Source: Progne subis subis
Lineage: Eukaryota; Chordata; Aves; Passeriformes; Hirundinidae
Reading direction: 5' to 3'
DNA: 64,000 bases
Assembly (NCBI GenBank): GCA_022316685.1
Contig: JAKJHU010000005.1
Span: 19,260,707 to 19,324,706, forward strand
The notes beneath the pieces were generated by a model. That model saw only the letters and a program-made list of their open reading frames with translations, did no database searches and was not told the DNA's origin. Positions 49,209 through 62,200 of the stretch are shown piece after piece. Position 1 is the stretch's first letter; every line of letters starts with the position of its first letter. Position numbers and translations under genes: made by a program.

Positions 49209-50045
49209 GAGGTACCTTCCAATAGGTAGTACAATATCATTGTATTGCCATCAATATATATGTAGAGATTTGTGTTTTGTGTTATGCGTGCAGTGTAACT
49301 ATATAGCTGCAGGCTCGGAAGGTCTTTCCACTAGGAGTAATTTCCCAAGTCTGCAGCTTCAGAAACTCAGCAGGTGCAGAGTGCAATGTTAAAATAGTAT
49401 ATTTTAAAGGGAACTGGGCACCTTAAAATTTAAATAATCTAGGAAAAGAAAGAATTACTGAAGACTAGATAAAACTGCATAGTGTATTTATTTTATGTTT
49501 AAGAAGCATTTTGTGGTACATTGTGACAGTACTGGTACCCCTGGGAGAAGAATCAGTTAAGAGTTCCAGAGTAGCAACAATCTAGTTTACATTTTATATC
49601 CTCTTAAGAAAAATGGCTTCCTTCATAAATTGTGTTCTTAAAAACTGAGCAAACTGTTTCAATATCGGCAGGAAGATTGAAATAAAGGTGTATTTTAATG
49701 TCTTGAGGTTATTGCAGAACTGGTCCTATCCAGACAATTTCAAAATACAGCTGATCCACATTATCAGATTTTACTTTGAGGATATGTTGAAGAAAAGTTA
49801 TTCACATAGTGCCAACCCAGCTTAGTGATGTATGGCACCATATGAACTCAGGGACTGTTCTGACTCAAACTGAGCTAGGTTTGATGTCTCTGCACAAGTT
49901 TCAGAGTTAATGTACAACCTGCAAATTTCCTTTGGATGATCAAAAACTGACTGTGTCTATGATATGCCAGGAGGGAAAAAAAAAGTCCCTAATTCTGACC
50001 AATCTAGCAACAACACATAAACTTCAGGGGTTCAGAGGACAGCAG

Positions 50046-50765
50046 AGGTTTGAAGTGACTTTTTACAATCATCTAGTCTAGTCTACTCTCCCTGCTCCGA
50101 ATAGTGTCAACTAGAGCAGGTTGTCCAGATCCTTCTCTAGTCAGATTTTGAAACATCCAAGCCCCTCTGGGTAACCTGTTCCAATGTTTGATCATCCTTA
50201 CAATTAAAAAAAGCTTTTTCTGTGCTTAAACGGAGTTTCCTGTACTTCAGTTTTCACCTATTGGCTCTTGTACTTTCACTAGGTACTAATAGGAGGCATC
50301 TGGCTCTCAACACACTACCTTGTTCCTCTATTCTACCCTTCTAGTCAAAACATTTTTTGCTAATGTCCTCACAAGCCACATTTTGTGCCCACTGATCTTT
50401 ATGTACTTTGTCACAAAAGACAAAAGTTTGGCTCTGACATCTTTGTATTTGTTAGGAATCACCCTTTAGGTTTTCCTTTGTCAGGAAGGAACAAGTCCAG
50501 CTCTCTTGATCTCTCCTCAGAGATGATGTGTTCTGGGTTCCTAACTGGTTTGGTAGCCCCTCTAGTCTCTGTCCAGTTTCTCCTCCTTGAACTGGGACTA
50601 AAATGAGATGCTGGATCCCATGTATGGCCTCCCAAGCATGAAGTAAAGATAGATTCTAACTTTCCATAATTAACTAACCATGCTGCTCTTAATGTTGTCC
50701 AGTATGCAGTCTGCCTTATTTGATCATTTGTTCTTGAGTCAAATCCTGTCCTTGCTCTAAAACAT
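50046..50765 (-). mobile_element. CR1 LINE, about 0.7 kb of diverged 3' region
   Basis: Read on plus, recognisable landmarks in CR1 order are CAATCATCTAGTCTAGTC, CCCTGCTC, CTAGAGCAGGTTGTCCAG, CCTCTGGGTAACCTGTTCCA, AAAAAAGCTTTTTCTGTGC and GGAGTTTCCTGTACTTCAG. Further on come CTCTCTTGATCTCTCCTCAG, CTCCTTGAACTGGGACTAAA and CCATGTATGGCCTCCCAAGC. It is the longest CR1 copy in the window and is diverged throughout, so it is old. Confidence 0.8.
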
Positions 50766-53700
50766 AAATACTCATTGTTTGAAAACAATCAGTAAGTGTA
50801 ATGACATAGAGAACCTAGGCTGCTCTTCAAAGATAGACCCCAGAGTCCTCTGTTTTGTGTTTTAGTGACAAACTTATTTACCTCAAAATATGAACATCAC
50901 AGAAAATAATAAAATATTTCATTCCAACTGAGCATTTCTGAGCCAGTCTGATATTTGGCATGCCTTTAGAGTTTGCAGACTTACGGTGCTGGTCTATGTG
51001 ATGGGTCAGAGCAGACTTCTGCTATAAGAAAGGAGCCCATCTCAATATCAAAGATAAATCATCCTTAGTCAAGGAGGTCAGACAGTAGCACAAATTCCAG
51101 AATCAAATTGTGGTATATGCAGGATCTGTTTATCTCCAGAAAAGTACTTCAAAACCAGAGTATGACTTTTGGATTATTGACATGCACCTCCACCCATCCC
51201 TTCAAAAACTCTCACTGAAAACCCAAACCTTCCACCCTGGCCTAGGGGAGAAACCTTGGCTGAAGGCCCAGCAGCTCTTGCAGGCTGCCTAAACCAGGCT
51301 TGGGTGGACCCTGAAATGAGATACAGTCTCTCTTTTCATTATGATGGCAACGGTTTAAAGATAAGCAGGGAAACAGAAGGAAAATGAGGACAATTGTATT
51401 CAAGCTGACTGTTAGGAACTTCAAGAAAGAGTAAGGGGTAGAGAATGAAAAAATGAAAATTATCTTTTTAGTATAATGAAGGAGGAAATTGAGAAAATTA
51501 CTTGCATCCTCTGCAAAGCATTTAGTAGCTTCCACTCTCAGTAGCTTCAGTGGGAGAGGCTGTCTTTAGCAAAATTGTGTGCCATTTGAAATATTGACCT
51601 CATGCTAAATGGTCATATGCCAACTATTGTGAGGATGTCTGATCTGGCCGCCCAAGTGGAATTGCACAATGAGCAAAAATGGAAATAAGTAGGTGTTTAA
51701 AAGTACTTGTGTTCTTAAGGACATGGTTGTGCAAGTCCCTGACTCCATGGGTTATGGCACCTAATGACACCCATCCCCTTGACTGTAACCATGGCCATAG
51801 AACCAGCAGCTTCAGAAGCACTTTCAGTACTGGAGAGTGACCCAGGGGATGCTCATCTCTTGTCTCCCAAGGAAGAAAGAGCACTTGCAATGAAGCAGCA
51901 CAAAGCCTGAAGCTTGTGTCTTATCATGGGATTACAACCAAAGAGCAGCAAGAACGGAATTGTACTGCAGTCAGACAAATCAACAGCCAAGGGCAACTCC
52001 AGCACAGATCATATCCTCACTAACAGGCCATGATACCACGGGGTCTGTAGCACAACCCCTAATGATAAGGGATGAATCGGGGCCAGGGTCCACCCAGGAG
52101 CAAAAGGAGAAGGAGCTGCAGACAGTGTTGGAGATAAACTGCAATATGTGACTGAGGGACTCCAGCTAGGTGCAGAGCAGGACTAAGGCCCATTGTGGAG
52201 GCAGGGCTGGAGACAGTCCCACCTAGCTCAGGATAGGACAGAGTGCCCATTCATGACTGTACAGAGAACTTCTGCACTGAGGAAATGTGGGTGAACATCC
52301 CAAGTGAGGCCAGCTGGGGCTACTAGGGCCAGCTGGTGATCTTGTATGGCCCTGCTTCCAGGAGGAGGCATTTCACTGTGCTGTGGAAAGATGCCATCCC
52401 AGAAAGCAGGAGTAAGCCAGAAGGACAGCAGCCCAAGCAGAAAGCCCAAGCCATCAGCCTGGCTCTCTTCTTTAATGGGGACCAAGTACATGGGTTCAGA
52501 GAGGCCAGATCTTGTTTGCAAGGAATCATTAAATGTTGTCCTGAGACCAGCTGATACAAGTAAGGCCTCATGATCTCTGTTGTCGACAGCTCATTCACAT
52601 AATTCATGGCTACCTCCAATTAGCTGTGGGAGCTTAGCAGGCCGGACTCTTCGCTTGTGAAGGAGGTTCCACATGGGCAGGCACTTAATGAACAGATTGG
52701 ATTATAAACACTAGCTAATCTTTCCCACATGTACACCTGAAGAGTATCACAAGTGACAGCTGTTTAAATTTCCAAGGAAATTAATGATTCCTAAAGAGGC
52801 AAGACTTATCAAGGCTTTGACTGGGCCTGATAACGGACAACCACCAAAGGGCAAATTGTTTATAATAGTCTATAAGTGCCTCGTTCTATGGGTTCATCTT
52901 GGGAACTTTTATTGACATGGTCCCTTTTATTAATGTTTGTGTTGGCAAAGACTAGAACAGCTTGGTTCAATCTACTGATGATATTAGGCTACTAAGGCCT
53001 CTAATGAGCACCTCGTATCTTCAGGTCACAGTCAGTTTAAAATGGCTGGTACTGGGGCCAGGACACGACGGGCTCAGCTGAACCTGACGAGGCGGCTGCA
53101 TTGTGCCTGCCCCATGCAGCGCTCACGTCACGTTAGCTCCTTTGCTGCATTCACAGTTCTGAGATCCGGGGGCTCTCAAGGGCTGGTGGTAAGAGGGTGA
53201 TCAGGTTTACTGTGAGACTATAACCAACCTTTCCTAACAGACCACGTATGGAAAAAGAAAGCTTGTTCCTCTGTCCCCTTTTGCAGGAAACCTGTTCCTT
53301 TACATTAGGAGGCAAACCCCCCGTCAGTCACCCTCCTTCCCCATAAAGCATGTCACAGGACACATTCACATTTCCAAGGGGACTTCTCAGAGCCTAGTTC
53401 TGTTTCAAAGAAGGCATCGTGAAAGAAGATCATTCACCTTGGCCTGTGAAAGTAGCAACATAGAAAGATCCTTATTAAATTCAGGGGTGAAAAAAAGTGA
53501 ATTAGATACAACAAGTAATTTTCCTCCAGCTACAAGTAATACAATTCCCACATAGAACTGGGTGGTTGTGGGATCATTTTAAAGTTGAAACTTCTCTTCC
53601 TGATCAAGGAGTATTTCACAAAGGAGCGTGAAATTAATTTAGATTCAAGACTACAGACAAAACAAATGGGCCACAAATGGTTTATAAATGTTTTCTTGCT

Positions 53701-56700
53701 TAAGAATAACTCTGTGATCCATCACGGAGTTCACTGCTGAACTGTTTGGCCACGGCAAGGAACCTGTTCTTCCTGCCACACTGGTATAAACCAGAATTGA
53801 TTCATTTGAATCAAATGGATGAAGGTGATAGTTCAGACTAAAGCAAGTCTAACTAGGAGGGGCCTGACTGCTGTTTTATCTAAACCCATCGTAATATTAT
53901 TGTCTGACCCACTGCACTCAATTAAGCCTATTTTTATGTATGTCATATATTCTGCAAAGCAGTTCTTTCCCAGTTTATGTTCATATAATTACACTTACTC
54001 TGTTTGCTGAAGAACTGACACAATATTTTCAACTTTAATTTCTCTGACATTCATCATCAAAAGTAGTTGAGGACTTCACTTAAAAATGTTGAAGCCCCCT
54101 GTGACTGAATAATTAATTTCTGTATAGGTTATTTTTTATGCTTTCTCCAACTAGCTCAGCATTTTTCCTGGGAATAAATAAGAAAGAGAAATAAACCTCT
54201 GATCTTCTGATTGGATTAATAAAAAATGGATATTTTAAAATACAATCTTCAGGCAAAAGGTGATCGATATACTCACGGTGAACATGTATACACACATAAT
54301 TTCCTCAGTTTTATTTTAGGATCTCACATGATTGGGATTTTTCTTGAGATGCTGAATATCTGCCACAGATAATGTTCTATTATAATCATAACAATATAAT
54401 ACGATATTAGGAAAGGAACTCAATATGTGGGACATTTGGAATCTTTGTTAGTTACATTTCAAGCCTCTTTGCTTTCATGAGGTGAAGAAGCCAAGAACAG
54501 GCAGCCTAAGAAGGAGATGTTGCTAGCAGGTACCAGGACTGCTCTGGTCACATTGGTTGCTTACTAATTTGCCACTGGATTTCTAACATAATAAAATTTC
54601 TGAAGAGCATAGGCAAAGATACGGCTCTACATGTGTTCCTCAGTGCCTAATACAGCACTTTATAATCAACTTTTAATGCCTCGTCCCTCAAATAAAAAAG
54701 CAAGCATAAAGAACACATATTAAATGAATGTTTGTGTGATGCCATTTAGATTAAGGCAGACAAGAGAAAGGCTGAAAGCACAGAGAACAAATCAGACTTT
54801 TTTCCTGAGCTGTACCTTGCTATATCTGTCCATGATTCCTACATCTAATGTTCCATGTTTGTCTTGAATGAAGACTCTGACCCCCTCCTTGATCCAGGGA
54901 GTCTATATCCCCAGAGGTTGGAAAGAACAGAGTGGACCACCTGTATGGTAGAGATCCACTTACATGGCATATAAGAATGGAAGAAGTGAGGGAAGGGAGG
55001 ATTACTTTTCTTCTCAAAATGGCTTTGCAACCTCGCTAGTGTTATCAATGGTATCACAATCCTGTCTAACTGCAGCTAGGTTTATAATACATCTGCATAC
55101 CACTCCAAGAATTTCTTTCCTGTTCAGATGCCTGTGCCCAGTTCTCAAGGTCAGATAGCTCTGTCTGGTGAAAGACATTCTGTGGCAGACAGTCCAACAG
55201 AAACAGCAGTGACTGCACCTCATGGATCCCATTGGGACCATAGATCTGAGAGAAAAAAAGTATCAACTAAACCCTTTTCTTACAGGGCTAAAATTTTGCT
55301 CGAATGGCCAGAGTATTTACAAGATTATGTGCAACAGTGCCATCTGATGGGCTTACTAAAAAGGGTAAACAAGGTGACAAGAGTTGTCTGCAGACCTGGC
55401 AAGCTACCCTCAGTCCTAAGAAAAGTGAAGACCTAGCCAAGGAATTCTTATTGCATAGCCTTTTCCCATGGGCTTATCTCAGAAGACTTTTAAAAATAAA
55501 GTTTTGGGGTTTTTTTGATAAAAGTTATAGGATTAAAATAGTTTCTATGGTGAGATATTTGATTTAGTGCCATGGAACTTTTTGATTGATGCACTACAGC
55601 ATATGAAAGATACAGGTCAAGTTAAATGCACTAGTTACTGGATAATTGACTTCAAGTGAAATTTCAAAGCTGGAAGCAATGAAAGAGAGTTGAGGGCTCA
55701 GATGTCTCAGAAAAGCTGGTGTGTTACAGGGCCAGACTACATAGTTACATAGGATAACAGAAAGAAAAAAAAAGGAAATATTGTATAATTGAGCAGCATT
55801 TATATGTTCATACTCCTTTCACATTGTAAATGTCTGTGGGCTTCATCTTTTCAGAGTACATTGCCCTGAAATTGTTGTTAAAGATTTCTAGGACAAATAT
55901 ATTTAGTTAACAAAGTTAACACAGAGGTTTAGATTTTTTAAATCAAATTCATTCTTCTCCAAGACCCCAGTCAAGTGATTTTGGTTTTGAGAATGAAGCA
56001 TGTTTATTACACATTGAAATAAATGTAGAAATGAGGCTTTTGAGTTTCAGACGTGAGTTCTAAGTATTTGGGGTGACTACTAGACGGCCTTCTCCTAAGC
56101 CTCTTCTTCCTATGGTGCATTGCATTTTCATTATTGTTAAAAATTTTGAAAAGATTGCTCTTCTTAAATCAACTCTAAATATAAAAGTAACTTTTTAATT
56201 GATTTGCATTTACATTATTGTATTATACCATAGGTAAAACACACTAATTTCCCCAGGTCTGAATTCCTATGAACATGCAGAAGTGCACAGCAAAATATAT
56301 TTCACTTGCTGCAGTGAAATAGCAAGAGCTGTCCCTGGCTACAGAAATCAGTTCATGGCCCTGTAATGTAAACAGTTTTTATCAATGAGCCAGGAGAAAA
56401 CCTTAAATCATTATTTATACAACGTCTAAATAACACAAATAGTGGTTATATATATAAATAATAGAAATATAGATATAAATATTGGAAAGAAAGGACTTTT
56501 GAAACAGACCTGGACCATCTTGGTAAGAAGGGTTCAAATCCATGTTATTTTGTTGAGCATAGGTAAATTAAAATTTTGGGGAAAACATAAGGCATCTTTT
56601 CAAGGCTCACTTTATTTACAACAAGGAGACTAGTAGAAATGTTTAGAGCTTATGATAGATAACTGGTTGGCTTCTTTTGTGTTTGTTTCAGCTTTCTTCC

Positions 56701-58879
56701 TAACACATTAACTTCTACGAAAAAAAATCATAACTTTTTTATTCCACAAACCGATTTGTCTCAGAATGCAAAAGTAATGCTGGACCATTGTCATGCAAAA
56801 ATAAGTCTTTCCAGAGATGAAAAATAATATGAAAAATTTTGCTTTACCTTGTGATTTTCTTTGCAGTTCTATCTTCTGTCTAGGTAATGTTCATGAAGGA
56901 ATGCTCTGTTCCAACATCTGTCCCAGAGAGGGATTAGATGGATAAGATATGAAAGGCCTGAGTAGAAATCAGGTCTGTGTTGAACCAGGAAGAGATTGTT
57001 TCATTTATGGCTGTTTGGAGTGAAAGAAGGAAATGGTGAGTGATGACAGGAGCAGAGGGAGTGGGGTTGGTGAGATGTAGGAATCTCACACATACAATTT
57101 CTGCTTTTGGAAAATTAAATATGCAAACACTATGGCTGAAACATCTTTGTGGATCTACCTACATCAGTCTTTGATATTACCAGAATGGACTTTTCTATGC
57201 CAAAAGCTGATAATAACCTTATATGATAGGAAAACTCACTTCACAGTGAGATACCTGGAGGTAGCACTGATAGAATATTTAGATTCTATAATTTGCACAT
57301 TGGCCCTCATTAAATCCAAGAGCTATTTTTCAGTATAGCCATAATTTAAAAACTCGGGTAGCCAGGGGTTTTTGTGTGTGTATTATGTGTGCAGTGTCGT
57401 TGTGCAGCTAAAAAAGACCAAATCCAAATATCCATAGTGGGTATAGGAGAAAATGTGTCTAAGTAACACCAACAGTTTCTGAGAGTGGAGCCACAGTGCT
57501 GGAGCTGGGCACAGAGGTGTAAGGCATGGTGCTCTTTTTGGCTTCATGATCTAAGGAAGCGTAGGAAGTAAATAGGCAGCCCCATATCTGTGCTTTTATC
57601 TGCTTTTGTAATTGTTCCCTTAGTCCTATGGGAGCAACTCATTCTACAATGAGTGATTGTTGTTTAAATTGATGCTTACCATTTAATAGTATCTCCTTTG
57701 TCAGTAAATCTAGATCTGGTTATAGGCTGCAAAGCAAGATGGAAATGTGAACTCTAGCCAGTAACATTGTCAGAGTTGCTCTAAACCTGCTAAATCAATA
57801 AAACCAGAGGCAAGGGTTCATAAATCTCTGACTGTGTATATAGCTGCTGTGATCCAGCTCCTTCTGTGAGCCTGCATGTGGCCTCCAAATAGAGTTCCTG
57901 GCAGTTCATCTTTTTGGTCTAGAGGTACATCCGTGATAAAGCGGGTTTAATGGGGAAGAGCTTGCAGTGGAACAACATAAACTGTATGTTTTCTTTCTTC
58001 CCTCTCACCAAAAATCTAATATTCAGTTTCTCTCCTGTCCAAGTCAGATTAGCTTCCCATTACAGCACTCATCCATGACAGTCTCCAGTATTTTCCTTGA
58101 TGACAAATTGAGCTCTGTGAACTAGAACACTTACTTTTGGAACTGGCTGCGATGGATGCTGGAAGAGCCTTCAGCATTTGCATTTGGAAAGGGGCAAAAC
58201 TGTGTATTTATATTCGAGCTTTCTGCCTGTGTGTCTAAGTGTATATGTTATCGAATGCCAAACTAGAAAGTTCATATATGAATTGCAAAACTAATGTAAC
58301 GTGCAGTGCATATGGAAAGGAACATTTTCATTTATGGAGCATGGCACACAGTGATATTTGTAATCCCCTGGTTTTGTTAGTCAAGAGGAGAACAAATAAT
58401 ACTATTTTTTTTATTTGTGAAGAATCAATATTTTTAGCCGTTTCTTAGCAGAGTTATTATACCTTGTATGTTACTAACACTGTTTTTAAAAACAATCTAC
58501 TGAGTTACATTTGAGGACAAGGCATTAACATATTCTCTCTTTTTTTGTCATGTCTTTTTTTTTAGCTTTTCTTGTAATAAATGCAATGTTTTGCTGCATA
58601 CTTAACATAAGTTCTAAAGTTTCATAGGAGCTTTCAAATCATGAGGAATTTTTATTAAATAGAGGAAGGAATGAAATAAAAACTTAACAAGGTTTCAAAT
58701 GCATCAAAAGCAAGAAGCATGGCAAAGAGTCTGTAGACAGACTCAACTGTAAAAGAAGTTTTCCAGAAAGATAAGATCATGAAAGAAAAATTTAATGAAA
58801 TCTTAGTAAGAGAGGTTTCCCCCATAGCTTTTCTTTATAGAGGGCTAAATCTAATGGGTTGTTTTAAATTGCAGTGTCA
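50766..58879. other. Intergenic DNA, with unassigned GC-richer patches
   Basis: No coding exon could be named. Two patches stand out in composition: 51.95-52.60 kb (GC-richer, CpG-poor, probably a decayed element) and 53.06-53.17 kb (small CpG cluster). An 18-nt palindrome, TTGATTCA-TT-TGAATCAA, lies near 53.80 kb. Confidence 0.5.
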
Positions 58880-58889
58880 GAAGAGATTT

Positions 58890-59220
58890 TTGAATAAAAT
58901 TTATAAAATGAGAAGTAGAAAATCAGAAGGACCAGATGGTGTTCACACGAGTTTTCTGAAAGAACACACATGCCAATGTGAAAATGTTATGTGTAATCTG
59001 TCACTTAAAATCAATCTCTTTCCCAAAGAAGCAGAAAGCAACAAATGTGATACATTTTTTAAGCCATCAGGAATGATTTGGGGAAGTATAGATCAATGAG
59101 TCTCACTTCTATATAGAGGAAAATATGGAAACTGTAACAAAATCTTGACTTAGTAGCCACATGGAAAGATTTGATTTAGTAAGCAAGAGTCAGAACTGCT
59201 TTTCTTGGTGAAAGTCAAGT
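58890..59220 (+). pseudogene. CR1 reverse-transcriptase ORF2 fragment
   Basis: In the plus frame through 58929 the peptide RKSEGPDGVHTSFLKE is followed by CNLSLK. After a stop and degraded sequence come VSL, an HMERF match near 59161 and a SQN match. This is the order of conserved blocks in CR1-type LINE reverse transcriptases: GPDG..P..LKE, NLSLK, then VSLTS, HME and SQHGF. The copy has in-frame stops and lacks the catalytic core, so it is a dead internal piece of a LINE rather than a cellular gene. Confidence 0.65.
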
Positions 59221-62200
59221 TCAAATATTAAATATTTCTTTAAATGAATGAGTATGCAGAGCTTTCCAGCACTGTCTGCTCGGTGTTCCAGGCACAAGCA
59301 ATAGAGGGGAAGATGAAAGCTTCACTAAACCACTGTATGAATCCATGTTGATTGCTGCATGCAGGTCTAACCCTTGAATATCAAAGAGTGCAACAGTCTT
59401 AAAAAACATACAGAGACTGCAACTCTGTTGGCAAAGCAAAACTATGAAGAAAGGACGGTTATCTTCTGAGACTGAAACATCACTGAGAGTCAAGCATTCC
59501 ATTTTATTGGAAAAAGGAATTTCAGATTACTGATGACAGAAGAAGAATCTTTAAAGTCTTATAAAAATGTCATGGAACACACATGCAAACTTTAGAGACA
59601 AATAAATTGCCATCTGTTTCAGTCTTTTATTGTGTTTTCACTTGAAACAGAGTCATCAGAATAAAAAAAAAAAACAACAAAAACCGAAAAAAACCAACCC
59701 TGGTTCTCTTGAGCTGTGAACAGGGAATAATTTTTCTTAGCATAGCAAAAGGGCTACTGTTAAATGGAGCTTGAAGGTAGTTACTGTATGCCTTTTGTGG
59801 AAAGAAAGGGCAACAACTTTCCTCCAAACCCAGAGGAAACAAAAGTCTGGAGTAAGGGCCTGACATTTGGAAAAGTTAAAGCTCCAGTGAGAATGAGTGG
59901 TTTAACCAGAACTTCTATTCTATACCACTTTTAGCACTAGTTTCTCACATTTCCCTCCCCATCCTTCAGGATTATCTTCAGCAAAATCTGGTTCTTGCAG
60001 GCCCTAGGAACCGCATGTGAGGATTTGAGGTACATACTAAGCCAGGGAACAAGGAATGGGAGTGGGTGGATCCTTGTTAGCACAAAGGAATTGATCCCAT
60101 GTGTGAAAGAAAAGTACTCATCTGCACTGTAGGCAATATCTGAGCAAACCCGAAATTCCTAGGCTTTTTCTCCAATACTGAAAGACCATGACACTCACAG
60201 ACATGGTTTTTAAAATGCTGTTTTAAAAAACCTGTGATTGATTTTCATGGAGCTCAAAATTATCCATAGCTGCCAGAGGAATGGAATATCACATACATTA
60301 CTTGAAAGGAATTAGATTTGCAGCCATATCAGGTATGATTGCTTTTTCTTTCCTTCTGTCTTTATTTAGATTTATGTACATGGGTAAGGATCTATCCGTA
60401 TTGCCTAGGGGATTTGGGTTTTTTAAAGGTACTATATATACATATACAAATAATACTGCAATAAGCAATTTTAGAAGTGCAGTCTGTCCTCATCTTCCAG
60501 CAATTTATTTGAACTCTTTTGGAAATGGATCTTTTAATCTATCCCAAGGCTAGTGATTAAGACAACTGTTTTTTAGAACAAACCTGCTTATGGACATCTC
60601 AAAATTATACACATGTCTATGTTTAGGAAGAAAATTGTGCGCATATAGGCACTCATGCATCAGCACTCATAACACCACAGGCCACATTACAAGGAAGTAT
60701 TTCTCCCTTTCCTGTTCTTGTGCACCAGAGAACATCTCTTTATATAAGTCTGGATATATGCTCCATTTCCCCTGACATCTATCTACAGCAATTATGTGCA
60801 CAAGAGGTGCATGTCCTGATATTTCGAAACATTTCACTTCACAGAAGGAGTTATTGCTGAGTGTTTTCTCAGGAAAAGGCAAAGCAAGTAGCCTCTCATC
60901 TTGATTAAAACCCTCTGACTTTTGGAATCTTCTGCTAAATTATATTTGCCATACAGGAAGGGTGTAGGAGGGAGGAAAAGAATTGAAAAAAAACAGTCTT
61001 CTGTCAATTATCAAGTGTTTTAAATTTAGAGATTTTCCCATCAAATAGAAACTAAATCCATTTGGTTTTTGCCAGAGAAAATGGGTGAAGATGCCATTTC
61101 TAAAGTGTGTAAAGACTTTGTGGTTCATTTCACAATAATATTTGTTGAACTTTTGTGGCACGCTTTCAGAGGAAGCAAGACAGGGCTGTGTTAGTCATGA
61201 TTCGCTAAATAGTACATCCTAATCCTTCCTAGTTTTTGTTTATTCATGCCTTGCTGTGGGATTTAGCTGTTAGCTCATGGAAAGAAAAGGAAAATCCCAG
61301 CAGATAGAGGAATGCAGCCTTCCAATCCGCTGCTTGGAGACAGGTTTGGATATTTCTGCTAGGAAGACTTGCTTCAATTCTGACAGAAACCCAAATGCAC
61401 AGGGAATGGGTAAAAGGAGCAGAAATAGGTCGTCTGTTTCTCAGGTGAGAACTGTGAAGACCGAGCTCCACACACGAGGTGACCTGGAAATCAGACATAC
61501 AGCTTGGTGAGGCGATGGGGGGCAAGCTGCGCCTTTCTCCTGAGAGCTCTCCACACCTCTGCCCAGTGCTGCTGCCAAACAAAGCAGCAGTCAGACACCT
61601 GCGGTCAGGCAGACGCCATCCACCTTCTGGTACCTCAGGGCACCTCCAAGCAATGTCACCATGAGGAGAGAGTGCAAGCTGTGCTAGAAGTGTCCCCATG
61701 AGCTCTACCTCCTGCCTCACAATATTGTTTCAAAGGCTGCTTTCATTCTCCTTCCCTCCAGGCTGAGCTGACTGATAAGGAAGCTCCTCCTCTTTTTTTT
61801 TTTTTTTTCATCTGCTCTGAAAGAGGATCCATTCATTGTGAGAGGCCCTTCTGTCAGAGGAGGTTGTCTCCTCTTTGTTTTACTTCCTCTTGACTCTTAC
61901 TGGCTATAACCTTGGTAAAGCTGGAGGAGGGAGCTGAGTCACTGCTACGGGTGGTGAAGCCCTGTGGCACTGGTGGGGAGCAGCTGTAGAGGGGTGGCAA
62001 ACAAGGGAATGAGTGTGCTGAAATCCTGCCTCTGCTTTTCCGGTCCAGGTGATCCTGCCAGTGACAGATCTACTCTGAACTTCAGCTACCACTGAGGAGG
62101 GCGAGGGCGGAGGGAGTGGAAAACCAAAGCCTGTGGTGCATAATGAAGTCCTTATGTGCTGAAAATTCATATTCGATATGCCATAGATGGAGACATTGAC

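Larger units (their letters stand above)
43291..50045. other. Intergenic DNA, with an unassigned GC-richer patch
   Basis: No gene recognised. The stretch holds a four-unit AGAAC repeat (43966-43985), repeated GCTTATAAGC palindromes (45.94 kb), an unassigned GC-richer segment at 47.47-47.80 kb and a T26 tract at 49179-49204. Confidence 0.5.

Noticed and set aside
54820..55567. Cluster of overlapping short frames on both strands
   Set aside because: Inspected for exon or retroelement similarity. No conserved motif was recognised, and overlapping frames on both strands argue against selection.
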